A DNA stretch of 64,000 bases from Rhizobium mongolense subsp. loessense (GCF_900099775.1 NZ_FMTM01000002.1:310001-374000), one strand, 5' to 3'. Positions 34,522-43,792 are shown, counted from the stretch's first letter. Notes: a model not told the origin generated them from the sequence alone. Numbers and translations are program-made.

Positions 34522-34549
34522 GCAAAAAGGCCAGGCAAATCGCCTGGCC
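34522..34549 (-). terminator. Intrinsic terminator of the cold-shock gene
   Basis: GGCCAGGC (34529-34536) and GCCTGGCC (34542-34549) form an 8-bp stem with a 5-base loop and are followed on the minus strand by TTTTTGC. Confidence 0.85.
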
Positions 34550-34614
34550 CCGAATTGATAGCCTGCTTCCGGCAGTACCAGTACATCCGTGGTCAAAGGA
34601 AAGCAGATATCGAT

Positions 34615-34824
34615 TTAAGCGTTCTGAAGATTGCAGGCCGACATCTTGCCCGACTTGTTGTCGCGCTCGAGATCGAAACCAATCTTCTGGCCTTCGACGA
34701 GTTCGCGCATTCCGGCACGCTCGACGGCAGAGATGTGAACGAAGGCGTCAGCGCCGCCGTTGTCCGGCTGAATGAAGCCGAAGCCCTTTGTGGAATTGAA
34801 CCATTTAACTGTGCCAGTGGTCAT
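34615..34824 (-). CDS. Cold-shock protein (CspA family), 69 aa
   Basis: [22 protein letters not shown] carries RNP-1 (KGFGFI) and [13 protein letters not shown] carries RNP-2 (VFVH-like). This is the complete five-strand OB-fold of a nucleic-acid chaperone that melts mRNA structure in the cold or on entering stationary phase. The ATG at 34824 is correct for the family. A terminator follows 66 bp after the stop. The upstream 200 bp hold no gene and could form the long leader usual for such genes. Confidence 0.93.
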   Translation of the reverse strand: MTTGTVKWFNSTKGFGFIQPDNGGADAFVHISAVERAGMRELVEGQKIGFDLERDNKSGKMSACNLQNA

Positions 34825-35021
34825 GATGAACCCTTTCATAGCAATATTGAAGAACCGCAGCGCCAACGCGATGCGGACGGGATAGCGATTTTTGAAAGGA
34901 AGTTCGTTCAGGCCGCGGTGCCAATCGCGCGATAACCAATCTAGCAAGCAAAATTCGACAATCAGTCATATAACTGACCTAAGCCGTGTCGTCAACTATT
35001 AGTTTTCGGCTTATGTGCGCG

Positions 35022-35288
35022 TCATCTTTTGGTTGTTCTCGCCACCCCTACACGTGATAGGGCTGCCTTCTTGGAGAACATCGTGCTTTGAACTGCCGAA
35101 GGGCGTTCAGGAACCAAGCCGGGGCTCAGGCAATCGTCGCAGATTCCGCAGCCGTCCGGGTCCATAAGCTGGCTTCGGCGGCTGCGCTGGCAACACAGGC
35201 AGATAAAGGAGTTCTGCGACGGCCCGCGTGGTTGCGGCGGCAATATCTCGATTTCGTAACAGGAAGGTTCGACTGATGACGGGGCCAT
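35022..35288 (-). CDS. Putative small zinc-ribbon-like protein, 88 aa
   Basis: From the ATG at 35288 the product contains SFICLCCQRSRRSQLMDPDG followed by CGICDDCLSPGL, giving two Cys pairs about 20 residues apart that could bind zinc. The N terminus has PPQPRGPSQ and the C terminus is basic. I recognise no family. No strong ribosome site is seen, so the start is uncertain. Confidence 0.4.
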   Translation of the reverse strand: MAPSSVEPSCYEIEILPPQPRGPSQNSFICLCCQRSRRSQLMDPDGCGICDDCLSPGLVPERPSAVQSTMFSKKAALSRVGVARTTKR

Positions 35289-36048
35289 TTTTTTCACTCC
35301 TCGTACGCTCCCGCAATTGAGATAGGAACGGCAGTCCGCTCCTGCAAGCACCCAATGGAGCAGCACGAGCGGATCGCGGGCGCAGTTGTTCCTGCTAGTC
35401 TATTTGGTCAGATCATGTACCGGCGGGTGATGCCGAGGTCGATGCCGTCGCAGGCGAAAGTGACGACGATCCGCGATCCGTCTGGAATATGCGAAGAGCG
35501 GCGGCTTCGACGCGCCGAGCGTGATTTTTGCGGGCGGTCACGAAGCGGCTCCCATTGTGCCGCACCGCTTCGATTTCGCTAAGACGTGCGCTGCAGACGC
35601 TCCAAAAGGCGCCCGATAAACTGAAGATCAATGTCGATCAGCGTCAAGTGCTAGTCGACACGACCAACCGCGACGGTCAAGTCAAGGCCGGCGGCATCGT
35701 CGAACCATTCGAACTGATTAAGGTCGGTCGAGATTGGCGATCGCCACAAGTTCGATTTTCCGAACGCCAGCGATACGGACAAAGGCTTGGTCACCGCTTC
35801 GGTATCCTCTACATTCTCAACGAACCATCGAAGCGGTCTTCGATCGCCAGTGGTTCCGATCGACGAGGTGAACGGTGTACCGGCACTGGGAACTGCCGAT
35901 GCAGGCGACCATTGTAATCGAGCGGATGTCAGAGCGGCTGGCTGGTCCGCACCGAGCGCCGATGTCGTCGACACTGTTCGCAACTCAACGTATGGGCGGC
36001 CGCCTGATCGAGCAATCCAGATCCAAATAGACGAGAATCGAGAATAAA
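35289..36048. other. No intact gene; possible gene fragments
   Basis: In 760 bp only interrupted frames are seen. A minus-strand frame (35651-35983) reads FVENVEDTEAVTKPLSVSLAFGK and FEWFDDAAGLDLTVAVGRVD before a stop, and a continuation past the stop looks coding-like; this may be a decayed gene. I cannot name the parent family. Confidence 0.4.
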
Positions 36049-36546
36049 GTGACTCACGACCACAATCACGACGACGACCAGCACCACCATGCGCAAGACC
36101 ATTGGCGCGAGAATGGCGTTAAGGTCATTCCCGGCAATTCGCTCGATCCGAATACGGCACAGACACCTGGCATGAACCGCGCCACCGCCGTCAGCAAGGC
36201 GCGCGCCGGAGCGGAGAAGATCTGGGCCGGTACCGTGACGATCCATGCCAATGCCAAGACCGGCGCTCACCATCATGGCGATCTCGAAAGCATCATCTAC
36301 GTGGTCAAGGGCAAAGCCCGGATGCGGTGGGGAGAGGAGCTTCAGTATACGGCTGAAGCTGGTCCTGGCGATTTCATCTACGTGCCGCCATTCGTTCCCC
36401 ATCAAGAAATCAACGCCAGTCAGGACGAGACCCTGGAATGCGTCCTCGTCCGCTCGGGCCAGGAACCGGTGGTCGTCAACCTTGATATCGAACCGGTCGA
36501 AAAGCCGGAAGAGGTCCGCTGGATTGATCCAATCCACCGCGAGTAA
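36049..36546 (+). CDS. Cupin-domain protein with His-rich N terminus, 165 aa
   Basis: The N terminus THDHNHDDDQHHHAQDHW is a likely metal-binding tail. The single cupin domain (about residues 65-145) has GAHHHGDLESIIYVVKGKARMRWG (motif 1, two His plus Glu) and GPGDFIYVPPFVPHQEINA (motif 2, His). The substrate is unknown; relatives include uncharacterised RmlC-like proteins. The start is GTG at 36049, with only a weak ribosome site (CGAGAATAAA), so a slightly different start is possible. Confidence 0.78.
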   Translation: MTHDHNHDDDQHHHAQDHWRENGVKVIPGNSLDPNTAQTPGMNRATAVSKARAGAEKIWAGTVTIHANAKTGAHHHGDLESIIYVVKGKARMRWGEELQYTAEAGPGDFIYVPPFVPHQEINASQDETLECVLVRSGQEPVVVNLDIEPVEKPEEVRWIDPIHRE

Positions 36547-36852
36547 TTGATCGGTAACGCGAATGGACGACGTAATGTCGAGGCGTTTTGCTTTGTTCGG
36601 TCATCCGCGCGCTTAAGACGCATCTTCAACCTGATGTTAGCCTGCTTGGCCGAATCCGGCGATTCACTTGCGATCCATGGTGCTTTCGTACCTGATTTTG
36701 GTCAGCAAGCCTGTGATTCGATCGTGGCAGCCTGGGGCGGTAGCGGCCACATCGTTGCTTGACGCGAGGGTCCTGAGGAGTAGTTAGGTCCTCATGCAAT
36801 AGCCCGTCATCGCCACCGAGCCTCTCACCCCCCTTTTTCCGAAGAGCCATCT
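36547..36852. other. Intergenic region before the MFS gene
   Basis: I see no gene or convincing operator in these 306 bp. CCTCTCACCCCCCTTTTT precedes the MFS start. Confidence 0.5.
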
Positions 36853-38319
36853 ATGTCTGAAAAAACTTCCCATCGCGGGCTCGTTGTGGTCGCGATCATG
36901 GCAAGCATGGCGATGATTGCCATCGAAGCAACGATCGTTTCGACGGCCATGCCGCAAATCGCCGCCCAGCTGGGGCAGATCAACCTCTATGCCTGGGTTT
37001 TCTCGTCATTCCTGCTGACGCAGACGGCGACAACCGTTGTTTTCGGCAAGCTCGCGGATATTTATGGCCGCAAACCGATGATCCTCCTGGGTATCGGATT
37101 GTTCCTGTTCGCATCCGTGCTTGCCGGCTTCGCATGGTCGATGCCGTCGATGATTGCTTTTCGGCTGCTCCAGGGTATCGGTGCAGGATCGATTCAGCCC
37201 GTCGCCATGACGGTAGTTGCCGATCTTTTTCCCGGAAACCAGCGCGGCAAGGTCCAAGGCTATCTCGCAAGCGTTTGGGCGCTGTCGGCCGTCGTCGGCC
37301 CGCTCCTCGGCAGCCTGATCATTCACAATCTCCCATGGGCCTGGGTATTCTGGATCAACGTGCCGGTCGGACTTCTCGCCGCATTGGGGTTCATATTGTT
37401 TTTGCACGAGGAGAAGCGGAGCCGAATAGCCTCTGTCGACGTGCTCGGCGCCGCACTTTTCGCCATTTCGATTTCCTCACTGATGATTGCCTTGACGGAA
37501 ATGGAAAGTGCCGTTTCAGGCCAAGCCATCGCTGCCCTCGTCGTCTTTGCCGTCACTCTGGCCGCTTTCATCTGGCAGGAGCGTCGTGCCGAAGCGCCCA
37601 TGGTCGCTCCGGACCTGTGGCTGAAACGGCCGATAGCGTTCGCAAACCTGGCGGTCTTTTTCGCAAGTATGTCGATCATGGGTCTGACGACCTTCCTTCC
37701 GATGTACGTGCAGACGGTTCTCAACCGCTCCCCTCTCGTGGCAGGTTTCGCATTGACCATGTTGCTGCTGGGTTGGCCCTGCGGTGCAACGATCGCATCC
37801 CGCCAGTTTGCCCGCTTCGGTTTGCGACCCATCATGATCGCCGGCAGCGTCTGCATTCCGGCGGGCACGTCCCTGCTGGTTCTGCTGACGCCTTCGAGTT
37901 CGGCTGTCCTGGCTGGCGCCGGTTCATTGGTGATGGGTTTCGGCATGGGATTGCTCAACATCTGTGCCTTGATCCTCACGCAGGAAAGCGTGAATTGGTC
38001 TGAACGCGGCAGCGCGACCGCCTCGAACGTCTTCTCGCGCAATCTCGGTAGCACGCTCGGCGCAGCCGTGCTCGGTGCAGTACTGACATATGGCCTGGGG
38101 CACACCGCCAGCGGCCAGGCGATAACGCCGGAGCAACTGCGGGCGCTCTTGAATGGCACGGGTGCGGTCGTCACTCGTGCAGAAGAGCTCCGGCTCGTCC
38201 TTCAGCATGCACTACATTCTACCTTCTTGGTCATGCTGGTGACTGCCGTATTGATCGTTCCAGCCTGCCTTTTTGTTCCGCGACCCTTGGAACGTCGGGA
38301 AATACAGCAGGAGGCCTGA
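36853..38319 (+). CDS. MFS exporter, DHA2 (14-helix) family, 488 aa
   Basis: A drug/H+ antiporter-2 type transporter. About 14 hydrophobic segments are visible. Motif A is FGKLADIYGRKPM (about residues 65-77), motif B-like RLLQGIGAGSIQPVAMTVVADLF follows, motif C-like is VWALSAVVGPLLGSLI, and D1-like IEATIVSTAMPQIAAQLG is in helix 1. Family members expel drugs, dyes or metabolites using the proton gradient. It stands alone; no TetR or MarR regulator is adjacent. Confidence 0.88.
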   Translation: MSEKTSHRGLVVVAIMASMAMIAIEATIVSTAMPQIAAQLGQINLYAWVFSSFLLTQTATTVVFGKLADIYGRKPMILLGIGLFLFASVLAGFAWSMPSMIAFRLLQGIGAGSIQPVAMTVVADLFPGNQRGKVQGYLASVWALSAVVGPLLGSLIIHNLPWAWVFWINVPVGLLAALGFILFLHEEKRSRIASVDVLGAALFAISISSLMIALTEMESAVSGQAIAALVVFAVTLAAFIWQERRAEAPMVAPDLWLKRPIAFANLAVFFASMSIMGLTTFLPMYVQTVLNRSPLVAGFALTMLLLGWPCGATIASRQFARFGLRPIMIAGSVCIPAGTSLLVLLTPSSSAVLAGAGSLVMGFGMGLLNICALILTQESVNWSERGSATASNVFSRNLGSTLGAAVLGAVLTYGLGHTASGQAITPEQLRALLNGTGAVVTRAEELRLVLQHALHSTFLVMLVTAVLIVPACLFVPRPLERREIQQEA

Positions 38320-39081
38320 GGAGGCGATCTCCGGTCATGCCCCTTTGGTATCGTTAGCGCTCGCTAAGCGTTCGATCTCGATTGCGCCCTGGTGATTGTG
38401 CTTTCGGGGTCGACCCCATGACTTTGTCCATAGTTATTCTTCCCAGTCGTCGTCGGACTGAGTTTCGGCATAGCGTTGGACCCCACCGCATGGTTGAACA
38501 TTGACCCCGACGCCGGGCCGAAGGAAGTCAAACTTCTGTGCAAATTCGCAAGCAAGTATGTGACGAAGCGGAGCCATCCGGCTGCAGGAACCTAGGAAGA
38601 TTTTGTCGAGATGGAGAATGGCGGTCGACCCGGCGCGGGCGAAGGAACGTTTTCAGGAGCCTGTGCCGCGCGCCTATGTCGGATGCAAGTGCGCCAAGCT
38701 TCATGGCGCTTTACCGACGCAGGGAACAAACATCTGGGAGGGCTTGCAACGTCGGCCGGTTTCTCAACCTACTCAACCTCATCGTCTGCCTGTCGTAAGC
38801 GTGCCGTGATGACCGCCCGGTGGCGCACAGGTTGCCTGCCATGGATTTAAGCGGCGTTATAGCCGCGCGTCCCGTTCCAGAGAGCAACGCATCGATCTAG
38901 TTTGCGAGATAATCCGCGATCTGGTCGATCATGTCAGCGAGATCGGCTTAACACTGATTTCGTCGTGGCAATTGGAAGGTTGCGCATCGTTTGAGCCCTG
39001 CGAGCTGCTCCGCCAACACCTCGTTGACGGGGCACGCCAAAGCTATTGACCAGAGCGCACCGTTCCCTTCCGACGCCCTGC
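38320..39081. other. Gene-poor stretch with an IS-end relic
   Basis: No convincing gene in 762 bp. The segment 38461-38508 shares TTTCGGC, GACCCCACCG and TTGAACATTGACCCC, in order, with 49030-49092. These repeat pieces look like decayed insertion-sequence ends. Confidence 0.5.
38461..38508. repeat. Degenerate repeat related to 49030-49092
   Basis: It has the same blocks in the same order as the later copy, with small insertions or deletions between them. TTGAACATTGACCCC (38494-38508) is the longest exact match. Confidence 0.55.
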
Positions 39082-39300
39082 TTATAACTGAGACCTCTTG
39101 CCGCGATATGTCTTTGGTGGCGGCAGAGCTTCGTGTGCTTGCGCCAGCGTCTCCAACCAAGCCGCCAGACCCTCTGGAATTTCCTCGTTTCCCGCTTCAA
39201 GCGCCTCGATCCATGACAACTCGCATTGAAGCGCGGACGCAATGTTGATCGGCGTCCAACGGATGTGCAGGAGGCATTCGGAAAATCGTTCGGGTGTCAT
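39082..39300 (-). CDS. Small helix-turn-helix-like protein, 72 aa
   Basis: MTPERFSECLLHIRWTPINI followed by ASALQCELSWIEALEAGNEEI and PEGLAAWLETLAQAHEA looks like a short XRE-type fold: helix, turn, recognition helix (CELSWIEALEAGNEEIP). Proteins of this shape are common and unnamed in rhizobia. The ATG at 39300 is used; another four codons upstream is equally possible. No partner gene is next to it. Confidence 0.6.
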   Translation of the reverse strand: MTPERFSECLLHIRWTPINIASALQCELSWIEALEAGNEEIPEGLAAWLETLAQAHEALPPPKTYRGKRSQL

Positions 39301-39900
39301 GGTTGCGGGCATTTTTCTGGCAAGTGATTCCGGTTTGCGCACAGTCGCACAAAGGTTGTCGGAGTCAATCGTGCATCATCTAAGGGCAAAGTTAACTCAC
39401 CCGACGCGGATTGCCCTTGTTTCACGCAACCCCTGATCCAAACCGGACATCAATGCCCCTCACCGGCCTCAGCTCGAAGGCCCGTTTCGGCGGGCCGGAG
39501 CCCTGGAACGGGAACTTGGCCGAGCCTTGGCCAACTCTTGAGACGATGCTTTCTGAAGACACGCTCCTTGGCCATCGGCATAGGCGAGATTGTGGCAGCG
39601 TGTCCGGCGGCTCATTTGCACCGGCTCGGCTTCGCGTCCTAGCGAGGCGCATGCGTCCGCGTCCCAAGTCCCAGATGATACGACGTGCGCCTTGCGGCAT
39701 TCCATTCCGCCATAGAGTTGCTGAAAGCCGTTGCTCGGCGAAGTCCACAACGACTGTCGGCGGGCGTCACTATATTAGCCGCGGTCGACGCTTTGCAGAC
39801 CCTCGGCAACGTTCTAAAATCGCGGTGGAAGCCCGAGACGATCGAGATCGGCCATCGCCTCATCGGGTTCGCCAGTTGCCGCCGATGTCACGGAGACCGG
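39301..39900. other. Gene-poor stretch before the aldo/keto reductase
   Basis: Overlapping frames on both strands have coding-unlike composition. The region must contain the promoter of the reductase operon. Nothing else can be supported. Confidence 0.4.
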
Positions 39901-40815
39901 ATGCTGACGACACGTCGAATGCTGATGCAGTCCTCCCTAGCTGTGATGGCCGCAATTCCGTCGCTCTTGGCACATGCCCAGGATCAGCGGCCTGTCGCGC
40001 GCCGCATCCCTTCGACGGGCGAAGCGATTCCGGCCGTTGGACTTGGGACTTGGATCACCTTCAACGTCGGAGACGATCCGACGCTTAAGGACGAATGCGC
40101 GGACGTCATGGCAGCCTTCTTCGAGGCTGGCGGACGCATGATCGATTCTTCGCCGATGTACGGATCATCGCAGCCAGTCGTCGGCCATGGCTTGCAAAAG
40201 CTCGGGCAGCCGGCGGCACTTTTTTCGGCGGAGAAGGTCTGGACGTCCTCGGGAACTGACGGTCCAAGCCAGATCGAGCAATCCCGCCGACTCTGGGATG
40301 TGCCGCGCTTCGACCTCATTCAGGTCCACAACCTCCTTGCCTGGGAGGCGCATCTGCAAACCCTGTTCGCAATGAAGGCGGCTGGCTCCGTACGCTATGT
40401 CGGGATTACGACCTCCGAAGGGCGCCGTCATGATCTTCTTGAACGGATCATGCGCCACGAAGCCATCGATTTTGTGCAACTCTCCTATAATATTATCGAT
40501 CGCGAGGCCGAAGAGCGGATCCTGCCGCTAGCGGCGGAACGTGGAATTGCCGTGATCATCAACCGGCCCTTCCGGCAAGGCGCGCTGACTAGTCGGCTTG
40601 AGGGCGAACCTATGCCCGAATGGGCGGCCGAACTAGGTGCATCGAGTTGGGCCCAGTTCCTCCTGAAGTTCATTCTCTCCCATCCGGCCGTCACCGTCGC
40701 GATCCCAGCAACGACCCGTGTCGACCATGTGCGTGAGAACGTCGCGGCGGCGACGGGCCCCTTGCCAGACGCCGCCACTCGCGAGCGCATGGTAGCCCAT
40801 GTGCAGGATCTTTGA
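39901..40815 (+). CDS. Aldo/keto reductase with Tat-like signal, 304 aa
   Basis: The N terminus MLTTRRMLMQSSLAVMAAIP ending AHAQ looks like a twin-arginine signal. The AKR barrel follows with GLGTW, MIDSSPMYGSS (catalytic Asp and Tyr), FSAEKVW (catalytic Lys), DLIQVHNL (His) and SVRYVGITTSEG, QLSYNIIDREAEE and AIPATTRVDHVREN near the end. An exported AKR is unusual since NADPH is cytoplasmic; Tat export with bound cofactor is possible. The next gene, a DUF6064 membrane protein, overlaps by one base, so the two form an operon. Confidence 0.85.
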   Translation: MLTTRRMLMQSSLAVMAAIPSLLAHAQDQRPVARRIPSTGEAIPAVGLGTWITFNVGDDPTLKDECADVMAAFFEAGGRMIDSSPMYGSSQPVVGHGLQKLGQPAALFSAEKVWTSSGTDGPSQIEQSRRLWDVPRFDLIQVHNLLAWEAHLQTLFAMKAAGSVRYVGITTSEGRRHDLLERIMRHEAIDFVQLSYNIIDREAEERILPLAAERGIAVIINRPFRQGALTSRLEGEPMPEWAAELGASSWAQFLLKFILSHPAVTVAIPATTRVDHVRENVAAATGPLPDAATRERMVAHVQDL

Positions 40816-41495
40816 TGTCGGAATGGTGGACCTACAGCCTTGAGGATTTTCTGCTCTTTTCGCCACGCGTCTACTGGCGGATGTTCGAGTTGCACAATGC
40901 GATCCTCTGGCCGCTACAGGCACTCACACTGGCTTCCGGCTTTGCCATGGCTGCCCTTATCATGCGGCAGTCTTCTGCCTCTGGGCGCTGCGTCGCCCTC
41001 GTTCTCGCGATCCTTTGGGCCTTCGTCGGATGGTCTTTTCTATGGAACCGTTACGCGACCATAAACTGGACCGCCGCCTACGTCGCACCGGCATTTGCCC
41101 TTGAGGCCCTACTGCTCTTCGTCATCGGCACGCTGCTTAACGGACTTGTCTTTTGCCGGCGCGGACCCGCCGCCTGGACGGGATTTGCGCTCCTTGCCTT
41201 CGCGCTCGCCGGGCAGCCGCTGCTAGCGCCGCTGCAGGGACGGGTCTGGACCTCGTCCGAGATCTTTGGCGTCGCGCCCGATCCGACAGCGATCGGAACG
41301 TTGGGCTTCCTGCTTCTCGCCCGCAGCAAGTTCTTACCTCTGCTCCTTCCGATCCCCCTCCTCTGGTGTTTCTTGAGCGGCCTAACCCTCTGGAGCATGA
41401 GAGCGCCGGAGGCATGGGCATCATTTGCGGCCGTGGCGCTCACGCTTGCAGTCTGCATCGGAGCGATCCTCGACCAGCGACAACCGACCGCATGA
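40815..41495 (+). CDS. DUF6064 family integral membrane protein, 226 aa
   Basis: The start MSEWWTYSLEDFLLFSPRVY and the following segment with FELHNAILWPLQ match DUF6064. About seven hydrophobic segments are present (for example LALVLAILWAFVGWSFLW-like and FALEALLLFVIGTLLNGLVF). Function is unknown. The ATG at 40815 shares its first base with the TGA of the reductase gene, which indicates coupled translation and suggests joint work at the membrane. Confidence 0.8.
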   Translation: MSEWWTYSLEDFLLFSPRVYWRMFELHNAILWPLQALTLASGFAMAALIMRQSSASGRCVALVLAILWAFVGWSFLWNRYATINWTAAYVAPAFALEALLLFVIGTLLNGLVFCRRGPAAWTGFALLAFALAGQPLLAPLQGRVWTSSEIFGVAPDPTAIGTLGFLLLARSKFLPLLLPIPLLWCFLSGLTLWSMRAPEAWASFAAVALTLAVCIGAILDQRQPTA

Positions 41496-41687
41496 TTGTT
41501 GCGATGCCGCTGCGTGAAGGAAGGCGCTGTCTCTCACCGCCCGCCAGTGGAGAGCGCCTCCTGGAAGCCACTGCCACAACAGCTATGCGGCGATGTTGGC
41601 GTGATCCTCTCGGAGCGTGGACGTCGAATATCTCTGCCATCCAGGGCAAGCCGGTTTGTCAGGGCAACCGCCAGGAGATATGTAGTC

Positions 41688-42284
41688 TCACGATCCGTCA
41701 AATCGCTCAAGCATCTGTGCAAGCTGAAGATTCTGCAGATGCAGCTTTTGCGCCAATTGGCTTCTCAGTTGCCTGATCTCCTCGTCCAGGCTTGCCACCT
41801 CATCGAAGAAGCCTTCTCGAGAGGACGAGGATTGCGCACTTTGATTGCTATTTGCGATGGCAGCGTTCCCCGAAACCATGCCGGCGCGGGTTCTCTTCGA
41901 GCGTTCCGGCCGCTTGGCCCGCGGTGTTCGTGGAGATTTTTTACTTGGCTTGCTTTCCGGCACCAACGCATGCGCATCGGCATCGGGTTGGCTAATCTCA
42001 TGACGAATGGGCCTTTGGACCTCTTCCCCATCGCTTGGCGGCGAGATTGCCGGGGTAACATCAAGATCGCTGTCGGGTTCATCTGAAGTCGTATCAACAG
42101 CGGGATTCTCAATGTGGTCAGGACGACCGGATACTTCCGTCGCGTCGGATGAAAGCGCCGACGCGTGTCGTGCGCCGCTTTCGTTCGCCTCGGTATCGGC
42201 ATCATCCCCAACCGAATTCTCTCGTGTTTCTGTCGGCCGTCCTCGCGACGCTAACTGAGCAAGGAATTTCCATGGTGTTTTCAT
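41688..42284 (-). CDS. SyrB-like acidic protein with C-terminal coiled coil, 198 aa
   Basis: It begins MKTPWKFLAQLASRGRPTET, then has a long acidic, Ser/Asp/Glu-rich disordered part, a basic patch (PRTPRAKRPERSKRTRAG) and a C-terminal coiled coil SLDEEIRQLRSQLAQKLHLQ. The coil resembles the C terminus of the SyrB-like protein encoded just upstream. Disorder, a basic patch and a coil suggest a DNA- or RNA-associated regulator. The family is rhizobial and uncharacterised as far as I know. Confidence 0.65.
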   Translation of the reverse strand: MKTPWKFLAQLASRGRPTETRENSVGDDADTEANESGARHASALSSDATEVSGRPDHIENPAVDTTSDEPDSDLDVTPAISPPSDGEEVQRPIRHEISQPDADAHALVPESKPSKKSPRTPRAKRPERSKRTRAGMVSGNAAIANSNQSAQSSSSREGFFDEVASLDEEIRQLRSQLAQKLHLQNLQLAQMLERFDGS

Positions 42285-42403
42285 AGTGCTTCAACCTCGA
42301 GCAATCCGCAGCAGGGCGTTGCCGCAGCTTTAGATCCGGGCTCGCGATTGAGGTCGGCGAGTTTCTCTACCGTCGATCGCCCAATCGCCCCGACCCTAGT
42401 CGA

Positions 42404-42844
42404 TCAGACGAGCCCGAGCCGCTTGCGCAGATCGGTATTTTCCGCGCGAAGCTTATCTGCCAGGGTTTTGCGGAGCCTTTTATTCTCTTCTTCAAGCTGA
42501 GTAAGATCTGCCAACTCATCGAGAGCTGGTAGCGGCGCCTTGGCTGTTTTTGCGGTTTGCTTTGGCGCCCGATTTCTACCGGTGTCCTTGATGGCGTCCT
42601 TGCTCGTGCTCTTGGCGGTGATTTTAGTTTCTTGGGGCGTCAGCTTTGCCTGCCCGGCTCCTTCACCACGCTTCCTGCGACTACTGGGCAGCTGCGCGGT
42701 CTTCGCAAGTGATGCAGCTACCGTTGCTCCGGCAGATGCCTTTTCGCCCCGTAGTGCGCGCGGCTTTTTAGGCGCTGGCACTTTTGCCGCTGCATCCGTC
42801 TCTGCGACTTCGGTAATGGAGCCCGTATTGTTCTCGTCAGCCAT
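42404..42844 (-). CDS. SyrB-like regulator, 146 aa
   Basis: The N terminus MADENNTGSITEVAETDAAAK and the Lys/Ala-rich middle match SyrB, a Sinorhizobium protein that represses syrM and so affects nodulation and exopolysaccharide genes. The C terminus LTQLEEENKRLRKTLADKLR and ENTDLRKRLGLV is a leucine-zipper-like coil. The start at 42844 (ATG) is preferred to an adjacent upstream TTG. It lies 119 bp upstream of a second protein with a similar coil; both read leftward. The exact regulatory target here is unknown. Confidence 0.75.
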   Translation of the reverse strand: MADENNTGSITEVAETDAAAKVPAPKKPRALRGEKASAGATVAASLAKTAQLPSSRRKRGEGAGQAKLTPQETKITAKSTSKDAIKDTGRNRAPKQTAKTAKAPLPALDELADLTQLEEENKRLRKTLADKLRAENTDLRKRLGLV

Positions 42845-42952
42845 CAATTATCTCCCCTCTGTAGGCAAGAGTTCTTTTGAGCTGAGTGAAAGACGGAGTC
42901 AACATGAGCGCGCCCTGGATAAGCGCTTCTATAGCAACCTCACCGATCTCGG

Positions 42953-43440
42953 TCAGATCCATTTCTCTTGTAAACTTGAGCGCGGTTGATCCGGTAACGC
43001 TATTTGCCAATCCCTCGTGGTCATAACCACCGGGGCGCGGCGGATAAGATCAAGAGCCTCATCAATACCAAATGCGCTAAGGTCGCGTTGAAGGGACGAC
43101 TTCGAGACGCCTCTCATGGCCTGTCCCAGATGATCGCGATCAACGCGCCGCAACTTGCCGTCACTGACCGAATTAATCGCCACCTTCAAGCCAAAGTCGC
43201 CTTCAATTTTTGCTTCATCTAATTGCCAACCATCAGCAAATGGCGTGACAAGATTCGATCCGACGCTTTGAAAAGCACCACGGCGCAGGAGCTTTTATTC
43301 TTTACCTCAGGAATCGGATTGAAGACTTTTATGTCAGGAAGCCATGTCGGGACCTTCTGAATGCTCTTGAAAATATAAGCAGCCGCATCCTGCCCACCGA
43401 TTTTGGAGTGGCGGATTTCGACCTCTCTCTTAGAGGAACT
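42953..43440 (-). pseudogene. Frameshifted DUF6119 (TIGR04141-like) gene remnant
   Basis: On the minus strand REVEIRHSKIGGQDAAAYIF and KSIQKVPTWLPDIKVF are followed by SSCAVVLFKASDRIL. After a one-base frame change near 43245 the sequence continues PFADGWQLDEAKIEGDFGLK, VAINSVSDGKLRRVDRDHLG and LQRDLSAFGIDEALDLIRRAP. The order W-L-x-x-L, avl..dR, FxxGxxLDEAxIExDFGLxVAxNSV is that of the sporadic TIGR04141/DUF6119 family. About 180 of the usual 500-odd residues remain, both ends being lost. The hipB operators abut its 5' side. Confidence 0.65.
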
Positions 43441-43443
43441 AAA

Positions 43444-43557
43444 TTCCCGATCGGGAAATTTTTCTGACTCAGTCAGCTTAGAAATCATTTGTTTTCCCGA
43501 TCGGGAAAATTTTATAGACAGAGAGCGGATTTCTTTGGTAATTTCCCGATCGGGAAA
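43444..43557. promoter_or_regulatory. Three hipB operators
   Basis: The palindrome TTCCCGATCGGGAA occurs at 43444-43457, 43494-43507 and 43543-43556; the second and third are extended to 18 and 16 bp. Centre spacing is about 50 and 49 bp, or nearly five helical turns. The last copy ends 5 bp before hipB. The layout fits cooperative autorepression by HipBA. Confidence 0.85.
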
Positions 43558-43561
43558 ATCA

Positions 43562-43792
43562 ATGGCAAAACAAGTCAGAAGTCCAGCCGATATCGGCGCC
43601 CTGGTCAGGACAGCCCGCAAGGAGCAAAACTTGCGGCAGGACGAGCTCGCCGGTGTCGCCGGCGTTGGCCTCCGATTCATTGTCGATCTCGAAGCCGGCA
43701 AGCCGACAGCTCAGATCGGGAAGGTGTTGCAGGTACTGCAGACACTCGGGTGCTCAATCGACATCTTTGAACCAGGTGAGCGCAGACGATGA
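43562..43792 (+). CDS. hipB: HipB-like antitoxin, XRE family, 76 aa
   Basis: An XRE helix-turn-helix fills the protein: IGALVRTARKEQNLRQDELA, then GVAGVGLRFIVDLEAGKPTA and QIGKVLQVLQTLGCSIDIFEPG. This is the HipB_like pattern. The start at 43562 lies 5 bp after the third operator, so HipB bound there would block its own initiation region. The last bases overlap hipA (ATGA). Together with HipA it forms a type II toxin-antitoxin module. Confidence 0.9.
   Translation: MAKQVRSPADIGALVRTARKEQNLRQDELAGVAGVGLRFIVDLEAGKPTAQIGKVLQVLQTLGCSIDIFEPGERRR

Noticed and set aside
34825..35021. Thermosensor or known cis element in the cold-shock leader
   Set aside because: The leader is long enough, but I could not define a specific fold by eye.
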